This document shows, piece after piece, positions 1 to 9,300 of a DNA stretch of 10,131 bases; position 1 is the first letter of the stretch; each line of letters begins with the position of its first letter. Source of the stretch: Acidimicrobiaceae bacterium (GTDB taxonomy: Bacteria; Actinomycetota; Acidimicrobiia; Acidimicrobiales; Salinilacustritrichaceae); assembly GCA_003476595.1 (NCBI GenBank), contig DMTU01000025.1, positions 42,458 to 52,588 of the forward strand, in the 5' to 3' direction. The position numbers and the translations under genes were made by a program. The notes beneath the pieces were generated by a model that searched no databases, was not told the origin of the DNA, and worked only from the letters and a program-made list of their open reading frames with translations.

Positions 1-1
1 G

Positions 2-656
2 ACATCGCGTAGAGCAGGTCGGCGGCGAGCTGGGCCAGCACCCATGCCGCCAGCAGGCGATCGCCTCGGGAGGAGATGCCGCCCTGCACCATCATGCGCA
101 CGATGGCGCCGAGGAGGAGCAGGTTCACCACCGTGTAGGAGATGGTCACCAGCCGGGCGGCGAGGGTCATGTCGTCGGCATCGAGGTACGGGCCGATGAA
201 GATGATCCAGGCCAGGACGCCGAAGCCCACGCCGATGATCAGCGTGTCGAGGACGTCGATCCAGCGGTCCGTCGTGCTCCGTCGGCCGATGACCTTGCTG
301 AGCCCGACGAGGAACAGCCCGTACGCGCCGAGGAAGAGCCAGTCGGTGAGGGCCGGCGAGGTGAGCTCGAGGTCCCACGCCACGGCGAGCGGGTACCAGA
401 TCACGTAGGCGGGCACGAGGATCCAGGCGCCGGCCATGAAGTACCAGGCCGGGTTCGAGCGGTCCGGGTCCCGTCGGACGGCGACGGTGGCGGCCACGGC
501 ACCGGCCAGGCTGGCGGCGGCGAGCATCCAGCCGCGCAGCGGTTCGTCGGCCACCACGGTCAGGGCGGCAGCGGACAGGCCGAGGAGCAGGAAGACGTTG
601 GAGGCGCGACCGGGCGCACGCGCCGCGTCGACACCGCGGCGTTCCCTGGGCTCCAT
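2..656 (-). CDS. N-terminal multi-pass membrane domain, probably of a GGDEF/EAL-type signalling protein (runs off the left edge)
   Basis: An open minus-strand frame starts at ATG 654-656 and stays open to the window edge, giving 218 residues with no stop. A short charged N-terminus is followed by about seven hydrophobic segments, near residues 20-36, 42-60, 70-92, 104-122, 134-157, 164-189 and 199-218. The stretch around residues 132-190 (WIDVLDTLIIGVGFGVLAW, then an R-L-V-T-I-S-Y segment) resembles the integral-membrane sensor region that precedes GGDEF and EAL domains in many actinobacterial proteins. No GGDEF or EAL is visible because the C-terminal part lies outside the window, so the cyclic-di-GMP role is inference. 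A purine-rich GGAGG sits only one base before the ATG, too close for a standard Shine-Dalgarno site, so the start is moderately sure. It could instead be an unrelated seven-helix membrane protein. Confidence 0.7.
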   Translation of the reverse strand, partial: MEPRERRGVDAARAPGRASNVFLLLGLSAAALTVVADEPLRGWMLAAASLAGAVAATVAVRRDPDRSNPAWYFMAGAWILVPAYVIWYPLAVAWDLELTSPALTDWLFLGAYGLFLVGLSKVIGRRSTTDRWIDVLDTLIIGVGFGVLAWIIFIGPYLDADDMTLAARLVTISYTVVNLLLLGAIVRMMVQGGISSRGDRLLAAWVLAQLAADLLYAM

Positions 657-736
657 GCCTCCATCATCGGTCGACCGGCGGGCCGACCTGAGGGTCGAAC
701 GGCGAAAAACCGGTGCGGGACGCCCGATGCGCGCCC

Positions 737-1501
737 TCAGCCCGCGAACCGAGGTGGGCGCTTCTCCGCGAATGCCGCGATCCCCTCGGCGCCGTCGCCG
801 GTCGCGGCGTTCCGGGCCATGACATCGATGGCGACGTCGTAGGCCTCGTCCATGGTCAGGTCCATCTGCGAGTAGAGCGTCTGCTTGCCGAGCGCCTTGG
901 ACGCCCGCGACCCCCGCGTCACCCGGCGCACGAGCTCGGCCACCGCACCGTCGAGCTCGTCGTCGGGGACCACCTGGTTGACCAGGCCCCAGTCGGCGGC
1001 GGTGGAGGCGTCGATCTCGTCGCCCGACAGGGCCATCTCCAGGGCGCGCTTGCGCCCGACGTTGCGGGCGACGGCCACCATCGGGGTGTGGCAGAACAGG
1101 CCGCCCTTGCCGCCGGGGGTGGCGAAGCGGGCCGAGGCGCCGGCGACGGCGAGGTCGCAGCTGGCGACGAGCTGGCACCCGGCCGCGGTGGCGAGCGCGT
1201 GCACCCGGGCCACCACCGGCTGGGGCATGGTCTCGATGGTGCGCATCACGTGCGTGCAGGTCGTGAACAGCTCGCGGAGGCCGGCCTCGTCGAGGGTCGA
1301 CATCTCCTTCAGGTCGTGCCCGGTGCTCCACACCGACCCGGTGGAGGCGAGCACCACGGCCAGGGCGTCGGACCCGGCGGCCTCGTCGAGCGCCGAGCCG
1401 AGCTCGCGCAGCGTCGACGTCGACAGCGGGTTGCGGCGCTCCGGCGCGGTGAGGGTGATGGTGACGACGTCGCCGTCGCGGGTCGAGGTCAGGGCAGCCA
1501 T
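737..1501 (-). CDS. Enoyl-CoA hydratase/isomerase (crotonase) family protein, ECHDC3-like, lacking both usual catalytic glutamates
   Basis: This is a 254-residue crotonase-fold protein of normal family length, starting at ATG 1499-1501. Recognisable parts are the first oxyanion-hole region (STGHDLKEM, about residues 59-67), the second (AAGCQLVASCDLAVA, about 106-120), and the segment AADWGLVNQVVPD near 168-180. The GHDLKEM signature and the GGKGGLFC stretch match the ECHDC3 (enoyl-CoA hydratase domain-containing protein 3) branch. In hydratases the two catalytic glutamates (Glu144 and Glu164 of rat mitochondrial hydratase) lie in GGGxE and FxxPE contexts. Here those positions read Gln110 and Gly130, so ordinary hydratase chemistry is unlikely. 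Acyl-CoA binding is probably retained. The gene starts 20 bases after the stop of the preceding crotonase and is the last gene of the minus-strand block. The fold assignment is firm; the reaction and substrate are unknown. Confidence 0.92.
   Translation of the reverse strand: MAALTSTRDGDVVTITLTAPERRNPLSTSTLRELGSALDEAAGSDALAVVLASTGSVWSTGHDLKEMSTLDEAGLRELFTTCTHVMRTIETMPQPVVARVHALATAAGCQLVASCDLAVAGASARFATPGGKGGLFCHTPMVAVARNVGRKRALEMALSGDEIDASTAADWGLVNQVVPDDELDGAVAELVRRVTRGSRASKALGKQTLYSQMDLTMDEAYDVAIDVMARNAATGDGAEGIAAFAEKRPPRFAG
1401..1432. repeat. Short diverged repeat shared by the two crotonase genes (copy 1 of 2)
   Basis: This 32-base stretch matches 2171-2202 at 28 of 32 positions in the same orientation and encodes the shared NPLSTxTLREL motif. 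It is part of both coding sequences, so it probably reflects common ancestry or gene conversion, not a mobile repeat. Confidence 0.6.
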
Positions 1502-1521
1502 GTCCCGATGCTCGCGCGTGC

Positions 1522-2297
1522 TCAGCCCTTGCGGTCGAGGTACGCCTGACGCACGGCCCGGCCCTCGGGGTCGCGCAGGCCGGCCTCGAGGCCGTCGGCG
1601 TCCGCCCACGAGCGACCGGTGCCGACCATGGACTCCGTGACCGCGTTGGTGTGGGCCTTGGTGGCGAGCAGGCCGAGCTGGGGCTTGGTGACGAGCTGGT
1701 CGACCAGCGTCGCCACGGCGTCGTCGAGGTCCTCGTCGTCGACGATGCGGTTCAGGAACCCGGCCGCCAGCGCCTCCTCGGGGGAGAACTCCCGGCCGGT
1801 CATCACCAGCTCCTTGGTGCGGGCCGGGCCGATCTCGCGCACCAGGCGGGGGATGCCGCCCCAGGCCAGCGGGATGCCGAGGTCGATCTCGGGGATGGAG
1901 AAGCGGGCCGTGGTGGTGGCGATCCGCAGGTCGCACGCCGCGGCGACCACGAGGCCGCCACCGACGCACCACCCCTGGATGCGGGCCACGGTGACGGCGC
2001 GCATCTCCTCGAGGGCCCGCGCCGTGCGCCACCCCTGCTCGCGATCGCCTCGACCGCCCTCCCCGGTGAACGCACCCAGGTCGGCGCCGGCGCTGAACGC
2101 TCGACCTCGTCCGCCCACCGTGACCACCTTGAGGTCGGGGTGCTGGTCGAACCAGCGGGCGGCGTCCTCCAGCTCGCGCAGCGTCTGGGTGGACAGCGGG
2201 TTCAGCTTGTCGGGGCGGGCGAGCCAGAGGGAGCCGGTGGCGCCGTCGACCGCGACCTCGACGGTCTCGAACCCGGGCGGGGTCGGTGCGGTGCCGG

Positions 2298-2301
<4 letters not shown>
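1522..2301 (-). CDS. Enoyl-CoA hydratase/isomerase family protein, translationally coupled to PPDK
   Basis: This is a 259-residue crotonase. I take the start as GTG 2299-2301, which shares the GTGA overlap with the PPDK stop. Reading further upstream would only translate PPDK sequence in another frame. Family landmarks are GRAFSAGADLGAF (about 67-79, first oxyanion hole), VGGGLVVAAACDLRIA (113-128, second oxyanion hole) and FSIPEIDLGIPLAWGGIPRL (134-153). The glutamate equivalent to rat Glu164 is present as Glu138, while the Glu144 equivalent is Val118. A single acid is compatible with isomerase- or other non-hydratase chemistry, as in enoyl-CoA isomerases, but the substrate cannot be read from sequence. 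An N-terminal motif NPLSTQTLREL is almost the same as in the downstream crotonase, suggesting a common origin or gene conversion. Confidence 0.93.
2171..2202. repeat. Short diverged repeat shared by the two crotonase genes (copy 2 of 2)
   Basis: This is the partner of the stretch at 1401-1432, encoding the NPLSTQTLREL motif of the upstream crotonase. The four mismatches all fall in a six-base core; the flanks are identical. Confidence 0.6.
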
Positions 2302-5012
<2,711 letters not shown>

Positions 5013-5059
5013 GGGGCGGTGTCTACCCCCTCGGGTCCGAGCCGGTACAGGGTCTCGGG

Positions 5060-6343
5060 TCAGCAACCACCGGAGGGGCGGTCGGGGATCCGGGGGTCGA
5101 GGACCTCGACGTGCACGTGGGGCCACGAGGGCGACCCGGTGTAGCGGTCGACCTGCGACTCGAACGGCAGCGGGGTGGCCCGCGGCGCGAGCGGGGTGAT
5201 GCCGGCGAGGACCCGGTCCCCGGCCCGCACCTGCACTCCGGTGATGTGCAGGACCGTCACCTCCCAGTCGGGGGCGCCGTCGGGGCGGATGACGACCTTG
5301 TCGTCCCGGTAGCGGCAGTAGAGGACGTAGGTGCCGGCGGACTTCACGGTGCCGGTCACCGGGGAGCGCACCGCGGTGTCGGGCGGGACCACGATGTCGG
5401 CCGCCGTGCGGCTGCCCGTGCCCCGGTACCGGGTGGGGAGGGTGCGGGGTCGCACCGCGGTGGCCAGCGCGTCCTGCTGCCGGCCGCCGTCGTGACCGGA
5501 CTCGTGGAAGCCGACCGTCTCGACGAGGGCGACGGGGTGCACCAGCTCGACGCCCCCGGCGCGGGCGTAGGGCTGGAACCCGGTGCCGGTGCCCCTCGTG
5601 GGCGGCGGGGGTGGGGCCTCGCCGGTGGTGCGCCGGTACTGCTCGTCGCTGGCGGCGAGGAAGGAGGCGAGCGCCACGTCACCGAGGCGCTGCACCTGCT
5701 CGACCCAGTGGTCGTGGCCCGAGCGGTCGGGCGCCCGGCCGAGGACGGCGTGGAACAGGGCCGTCACCCGATCGCTGCGCGACTCGATCGAGGCGTAGAA
5801 GCCGGCGGCCACGTCGGCGCGGGTGGCCCCGGTGGCCAGGCGCCCCACCCAGTACCGGCGGCCATCGTCGTCCGGGACCCGGCCGAGGACGCCGGTGTAC
5901 ACCCGGTCCACGAAGCCGGCGGGCGTCGACCCGCTGAGGCCGTAGTACTCGTCGCTGCCGTAGAGGAAGGCGGCGACGGCCTCGAGCGTGTGCCCCGCGG
6001 CGATGCGGCCGACCCAGTGGGCCCGGCCCGCTGGCTCGGACGGACGGCCGAGCACCGATCGGTACAGCTGGTCGACGCGGGAGCCGGCCCACTCGTCGGA
6101 GGCGGCCAGCGCGCGGGTCAGGGCCTCGCGGTCGCCGAGGGCGACGGTGGCGGCCCACCGGGAGGACTCGTCGCCGGTCGGGCCGCGACCGAGGAAGAGC
6201 CGGTGCGTCGCCTCGACGTAGGCCCGGGCGGCGTCGGTGTCGGCGCCGGCCGGCGCGGCGGGCACGACCGCGAGCAGCGGCCCGAGCAGGGCGATCGCCA
6301 GCGCGATCGAGGTCAGCGCAGCGCGCGTTCGGGCCCCCAGCAC
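5060..6343 (-). CDS. Secreted protein with four DUF4214-like repeats and a divergent LytM/M23-like C-terminal domain
   Basis: This 427-residue protein starts at GTG 6341-6343. A Sec-type signal peptide is clear: Arg residues at 5 and 7, a hydrophobic core at about 10-28, and a likely cleavage after the AGA at 32-34. Four copies of an approximately 50-residue DUF4214-like unit follow, between about 37 and 240. Typical pieces are LFLGRGPTGDESSRW, LYRSVLGRPSEPAGRAHWVG, VYTGVLGRVPDDDGRRYWVG and LFHAVLGRAPDRSGHDHWVE. A proline-rich linker (APPPPPTRG) leads to a C-terminal domain at about 260-427 with a LytM-like layout: SRTAADIVVPPDTAVRSPVTGTV, then LHI, then PHVHVEV. The HxH pair (His409, His411) and Asp316 are kept, but the first expected zinc-ligand His is Arg312. 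A HESGH at 280-284 may be an alternative metal site. A cell-wall or surface-binding role is inference. The gene lies 22 bases after the sigma-factor gene and 47 bases before PPDK. Confidence 0.85.
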   Translation of the reverse strand: MLGARTRAALTSIALAIALLGPLLAVVPAAPAGADTDAARAYVEATHRLFLGRGPTGDESSRWAATVALGDREALTRALAASDEWAGSRVDQLYRSVLGRPSEPAGRAHWVGRIAAGHTLEAVAAFLYGSDEYYGLSGSTPAGFVDRVYTGVLGRVPDDDGRRYWVGRLATGATRADVAAGFYASIESRSDRVTALFHAVLGRAPDRSGHDHWVEQVQRLGDVALASFLAASDEQYRRTTGEAPPPPPTRGTGTGFQPYARAGGVELVHPVALVETVGFHESGHDGGRQQDALATAVRPRTLPTRYRGTGSRTAADIVVPPDTAVRSPVTGTVKSAGTYVLYCRYRDDKVVIRPDGAPDWEVTVLHITGVQVRAGDRVLAGITPLAPRATPLPFESQVDRYTGSPSWPHVHVEVLDPRIPDRPSGGC

Positions 6344-6365
6344 GGCGCGACCATACGCCGGGCGC

Positions 6366-7349
6366 TCAGCCGGGCAGGTGGTCGGGGAGGCCGAAGCGAG
6401 CGAACAGCTCGGGGCCGATGAAGTTGTGGTGGCCGACGATGCGGCCGCCGGCGACCTCGATGACCTGGATGGCCCACGGGTGGCGGCGACCGTCGTCGCC
6501 GGGCTTGTAGGCGGCGTAGCCGGCGGTGCCGTTGACGTCGATGGGCACCAGGACCGAGTCCTTGCACCCGATGCCCTGGCCGAGCATCCACGCCCCGACC
6601 TCGTCGCGGCCCTCCAGCCAGGTGTCCCACGGGGGCATGGAGAGCACGGCGTCCTCCCGCATGAGGGCGACCACGGCGGGGATGTCGTAGCGCTCGAAGG
6701 CCGCCACGTACCGGGCCAGGAGGTCCTCGTGCTCCGGGTCGAGCCGGGCATCGAGCGGCTCGTTCCGGCGCTGCTCGAGCGTGGCCCGGGCCCGCTGCAG
6801 CGCGCTGTTGACCGAGGCGACCGAGGTCTCCAGGAGCTCGGCGACCTCGGCCGCCGGCCACCGGAGCACGTCGCACAGGATCAGGGTCGAGCGCTGCTTG
6901 ACCGGCAGGTGCTGGAGGGCGGCGACGAAGGCGAGGCGGATCGACTCCCGCGCCGCGGCGACGTCGGCCGGGTCGGCACCGAGGTCGAGGACCTGGTCGT
7001 CGCGCACGGGCTGCACGAACAGTGTCTCCTCCCGCCAGTCGCCGAGCACGACGTCGTCGACCATGGTGGCGGGGCCCATCTCCATCGGACGGGCCCGGCG
7101 CTGGGGGCTGCGGTGCATGTCCATGCACACGTTGTGGGCGATGCGGTGGAGCCACGATCGCAGCGACGATCGCCTCTCGAAGCGGTCGTAGGCCTGCCAC
7201 GCCTTCAGCAGCGTGTCCTGCACGGCGTCGTCGGCCTCCGACGGCGAGCCGAGCATCCGGTAGCAGTACCCGGTGAGCTCGCGGCGGTGCCGCTCGAACC
7301 CGTCGCGCAGGAACGGATCGAGGTCGTCGGGCCGGATCGCCGTCGTCAT
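6366..7349 (-). CDS. ECF-type RNA polymerase sigma factor with a SnoaL-like C-terminal domain (SigG-like)
   Basis: This 327-residue sigma factor directs RNA polymerase to specific promoters. Region 2 spans about 13-85 and contains GYCYRMLGSPSEADDAVQDT, WQAYDRFERRSSLRSWLHRI and AHNVCMD. Region 4 spans about 134-193, with LPVKQRSTLILCDVLRWPAAEVAE and the helix-turn-helix TSVASVNSALQRARATL. The remaining 130 residues (about 205-327: LLARYVAAFERYDIPAVVALM, WLEGRDEVGAWML, IQVIEVAGGRIVGHHNF) form a SnoaL/NTF2-like domain. That domain is typical of SigG-like ECF factors and may control activity without a separate anti-sigma factor; no anti-sigma gene is seen nearby. I chose ATG 7347-7349; an in-frame GTG at 7374-7376 would add nine residues. 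The next gene downstream starts after 22 bases and may be co-transcribed. The divergent diguanylate cyclase gene shares the 74-base upstream region. Confidence 0.93.
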   Translation of the reverse strand: MTTAIRPDDLDPFLRDGFERHRRELTGYCYRMLGSPSEADDAVQDTLLKAWQAYDRFERRSSLRSWLHRIAHNVCMDMHRSPQRRARPMEMGPATMVDDVVLGDWREETLFVQPVRDDQVLDLGADPADVAAARESIRLAFVAALQHLPVKQRSTLILCDVLRWPAAEVAELLETSVASVNSALQRARATLEQRRNEPLDARLDPEHEDLLARYVAAFERYDIPAVVALMREDAVLSMPPWDTWLEGRDEVGAWMLGQGIGCKDSVLVPIDVNGTAGYAAYKPGDDGRRHPWAIQVIEVAGGRIVGHHNFIGPELFARFGLPDHLPG

Positions 7350-7409
7350 CGCGACGAGTCTGTTCCGCCTCGGCACCGCTCCGCCACCGGTCTCTTCGTC
7401 GCGTCCGCC

Positions 7410-7415
7410 TACGGT
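7410..7415 (+). promoter_or_regulatory. Candidate -10 element for the diguanylate cyclase gene (leaderless start)
   Basis: The hexamer TACGGT fits the actinobacterial TAnnnT -10 consensus. It ends eight bases before the GTG start at 7424, about the spacing at which transcription would begin at or next to the start codon. No Shine-Dalgarno-like purine run precedes that GTG, which agrees with a leaderless mRNA. No strong -35 element is evident. This rests on position and a loose consensus only. Confidence 0.35.
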
Positions 7416-7423
7416 GTCCCGCC

Positions 7424-9016
7424 GTGGGGAACGAGAAGGACGACGGCGGCAGCGCGTCTCGGGAGCTCGCAGCGGTGCTGCGCGACCATCCGGGCGCGAT
7501 CGTGGCAGCGGTGGGAGACGACGGGCTGTTCGTGCCCGTACCCGAGGGGCTGGACCTCGGCGACGACCACCACCGCACCGGGTTGCGGTCCGCCACCGAC
7601 CTGGTCGACGGTGTCGACCGTGCCGCGGTGATCGCAGCCTGGGAGCGGGCCCGCTCCGGTGACGACGTCACGATCGATGCTCGCCTCCGGGACACCGACA
7701 CCGCCGGGAGGATGCACTTCATCGACGCCCGCGACGAGCTGGGCGTCCACTTCATGGTGTTCGCCGTGGACGACGGTGGCGGTCGGGTCGAGGTGCCCGA
7801 GTCACCGCCGATCCCCGAGGGCTCGCAGGCCAAGGTCGTCCGCTCCCGCAAGGACGGCCTCGCCGTGCTGGTCGACCTCGACCACAACGTCTCCGAGCTG
7901 CTCGGGTGGCGGGTCGAGGCCATGGTCGGCGTGCGCTCGCTGGAGTTCATCCACCCCGACGACCAGGACGAGGCCATCGCGGCGTGGATGGACATGCTGT
8001 CCGCTCCGGGGCTCACGACCCGTGCTCGCCTCCGCCACGCCTGCGCCGACGGCGGCTGGCTCTGGCTCGACATCTCCAACCGCAACCTCCTCGACGAGGC
8101 GGGCCACGTCGAGTGCGAGATGGTCGACGTCAGCGAGGAGGTGGCCGCCCAGGAGGCCCTCGCCGCCAGCGAGCAGGTGCTGCGCCGCCTGACCGAGTCG
8201 ATGCCGGTCGGCGTGTTCCACATCGACGCGGACGAGCGGCTCCAGCTGGCCAACGCCCGCTTGCACGAGATCCTCGGCACGCTGCCCGGCGACGACCAGG
8301 CCACGATGCTCAGCACCGTGCGCGACGAGATGGCCTTCGACCGGGCGCTGGCCGCGGTGCTGGCCGGCACCGACGTGGACCTCGAGCTCGAGATCCAGGT
8401 GCTCGGCACGCTCGACATCCGGCGGTGCACGCTCGCCCTGCGGGCCTTGACCGTGGACGGTGCCGTCACCGGTGCGGTCGGCGTCCTCACCGACGTCACG
8501 GAGTCCGTGCGCCTCCGGGAGGAGCTGGAGCGCCGGGCCACGATGGACGACCTCACCGGCTGCTTCAACCGGGCCAGCGTGCTCGAGGCACTGGAGGCCT
8601 TCCTCGCCTCCGGGACCGACGTGGCGGTGGTCTACGTGGACGTCGACGACTTCAAGGTCGTCAACGACGGCCACGGCCACGCCGCCGGCGACGAGGTCCT
8701 GCAGGCGGTCGGAGCCCGCCTGCGGTCCGCCGTCCGGGAGCACGATGCCGTCGGCCGGATGGGCGGCGACGAGTTCGTGGCCGTGTGCGCCGGCCTGGGC
8801 TCCGAGGAAGGTGCGGCCGAGCTGGCCCAGCGCATCGCCTCGTCCCTCCGGGACCCCGTCGGCTTCCGCCACCAGCGCATCACCGTGTCGGCCAGCGTCG
8901 GCGTGGCCTGGGCGCCCGGCGGCGAGCGCATCGACGCCGACGCCCTCGTGGCCCGCGCCGACGGGGCGATGTACGCGTCGAAGGGCATCCGGGGCGGCGG
9001 GCACACCGTCGGCTGA
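7424..9016 (+). CDS. Diguanylate cyclase with PAS-like sensor domains and an intact GGDEF motif
   Basis: This 530-residue soluble protein has no signal peptide or membrane segment, so it is a cytoplasmic sensor-cyclase. The C-terminal GGDEF domain (about 368-530) makes cyclic di-GMP from two GTP. It has DDLTGCFNRASV, YVDVDDFKVVNDGHGHAAGDE, the catalytic GGDEF at 447-451, and a product-inhibition I-site RxxD (Arg438-Glu-His-Asp441) five residues before it. Upstream are two PAS domains, about 139-241 (ELLGWRVEAMVG, FIHPDD, WLWLDISNR) and about 250-365 (MPVGVFHIDADERLQLANAR, ending GVLTDVTESVRLREELERRA). A more diverged PAS-like unit occupies about 17-115. I chose GTG 7424 because the frame matches and no better upstream start is visible; the start is less certain than the domain calls. 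The signal sensed is unknown. The gene is divergent from the sigma-factor gene, and its stop lies three bases from the stop of the convergent broken gene. Confidence 0.94.
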   Translation: MGNEKDDGGSASRELAAVLRDHPGAIVAAVGDDGLFVPVPEGLDLGDDHHRTGLRSATDLVDGVDRAAVIAAWERARSGDDVTIDARLRDTDTAGRMHFIDARDELGVHFMVFAVDDGGGRVEVPESPPIPEGSQAKVVRSRKDGLAVLVDLDHNVSELLGWRVEAMVGVRSLEFIHPDDQDEAIAAWMDMLSAPGLTTRARLRHACADGGWLWLDISNRNLLDEAGHVECEMVDVSEEVAAQEALAASEQVLRRLTESMPVGVFHIDADERLQLANARLHEILGTLPGDDQATMLSTVRDEMAFDRALAAVLAGTDVDLELEIQVLGTLDIRRCTLALRALTVDGAVTGAVGVLTDVTESVRLREELERRATMDDLTGCFNRASVLEALEAFLASGTDVAVVYVDVDDFKVVNDGHGHAAGDEVLQAVGARLRSAVREHDAVGRMGGDEFVAVCAGLGSEEGAAELAQRIASSLRDPVGFRHQRITVSASVGVAWAPGGERIDADALVARADGAMYASKGIRGGGHTVG

Positions 9017-9019
9017 TGG

Positions 9020-9300
9020 TCAGGGGGCGGGCAGGAACCGCTTCGGGTGGCGGCCGTCCACGTAGCCCACGAAGGGCGGGAAGATGTTGTACCCGAGCAG
9101 CTCCTGGAGCCGCCCGGGAAGCGTCGCCACCACCTCGGGGGCCACGCCGACGACGTGGTTCTCCTGCGGGCGCAGCCAGGCCGCGGCGTACTCGAGGATG
9201 ACCCCGAGGCGGGGGCGTTGCGGCCGGTGGGCGTGGTCTCGAGCACGCGGTCCAGCTCGGTGCGGATGGCCGCGACGCGGTCGGCGTCGAGGACGTCTCG
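9020..9300 (-). pseudogene. C-terminal fragment of an unrecognised protein, frameshifted and missing its 5' end
   Basis: On the minus strand a protein-like sequence ends with HPKRFLPAP and a TGA at 9020-9022. Reading back toward its N-terminus it contains LLGYNIFPPFVGYVDG, VVATLPGRLQELLG and RLGVILEYAAAWLRPQENHV. At about 9211-9216 the coding pattern jumps frame into LDADRVAAIRTELDRVLETT, which runs up to about 9300. Adding one C to the five-C run at 9211-9215 joins the two parts as GRN-A-PRLGVILEY. No start codon is found in the upstream frame before the sequence becomes the opposite-strand ligase. It therefore lacks its N-terminal part. I do not recognise the family. Coding character is judged from plausible amphipathic helices and a clean C-terminus. 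It could be decaying, or intact in the organism and damaged here by assembly error. Confidence 0.5.

Noticed and set aside
657..736. A terminator between the last crotonase and the left-edge membrane gene
   Set aside because: A four-base-pair stem followed a few bases later by five Ts is visible on the minus strand, but it is too weak to call an intrinsic terminator.
5013..5059. A promoter or hairpin in front of PPDK
   Set aside because: The short inverted repeat CTCGG/CCGAG has only a two-base loop, and no convincing -10/-35 pair is present.
5013..5126. A 38-residue N-terminal extension of PPDK
   Set aside because: It would overlap the upstream gene's end, is Arg/Pro-rich, and precedes the point where the conserved kinase N-terminus begins.
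6313..8568. A 751-codon minus-strand open frame spanning the sigma factor and the cyclase
   Set aside because: It is Ser/Arg-rich, overlaps well-supported genes in other frames and shows no domain. It is a GC-driven shadow.
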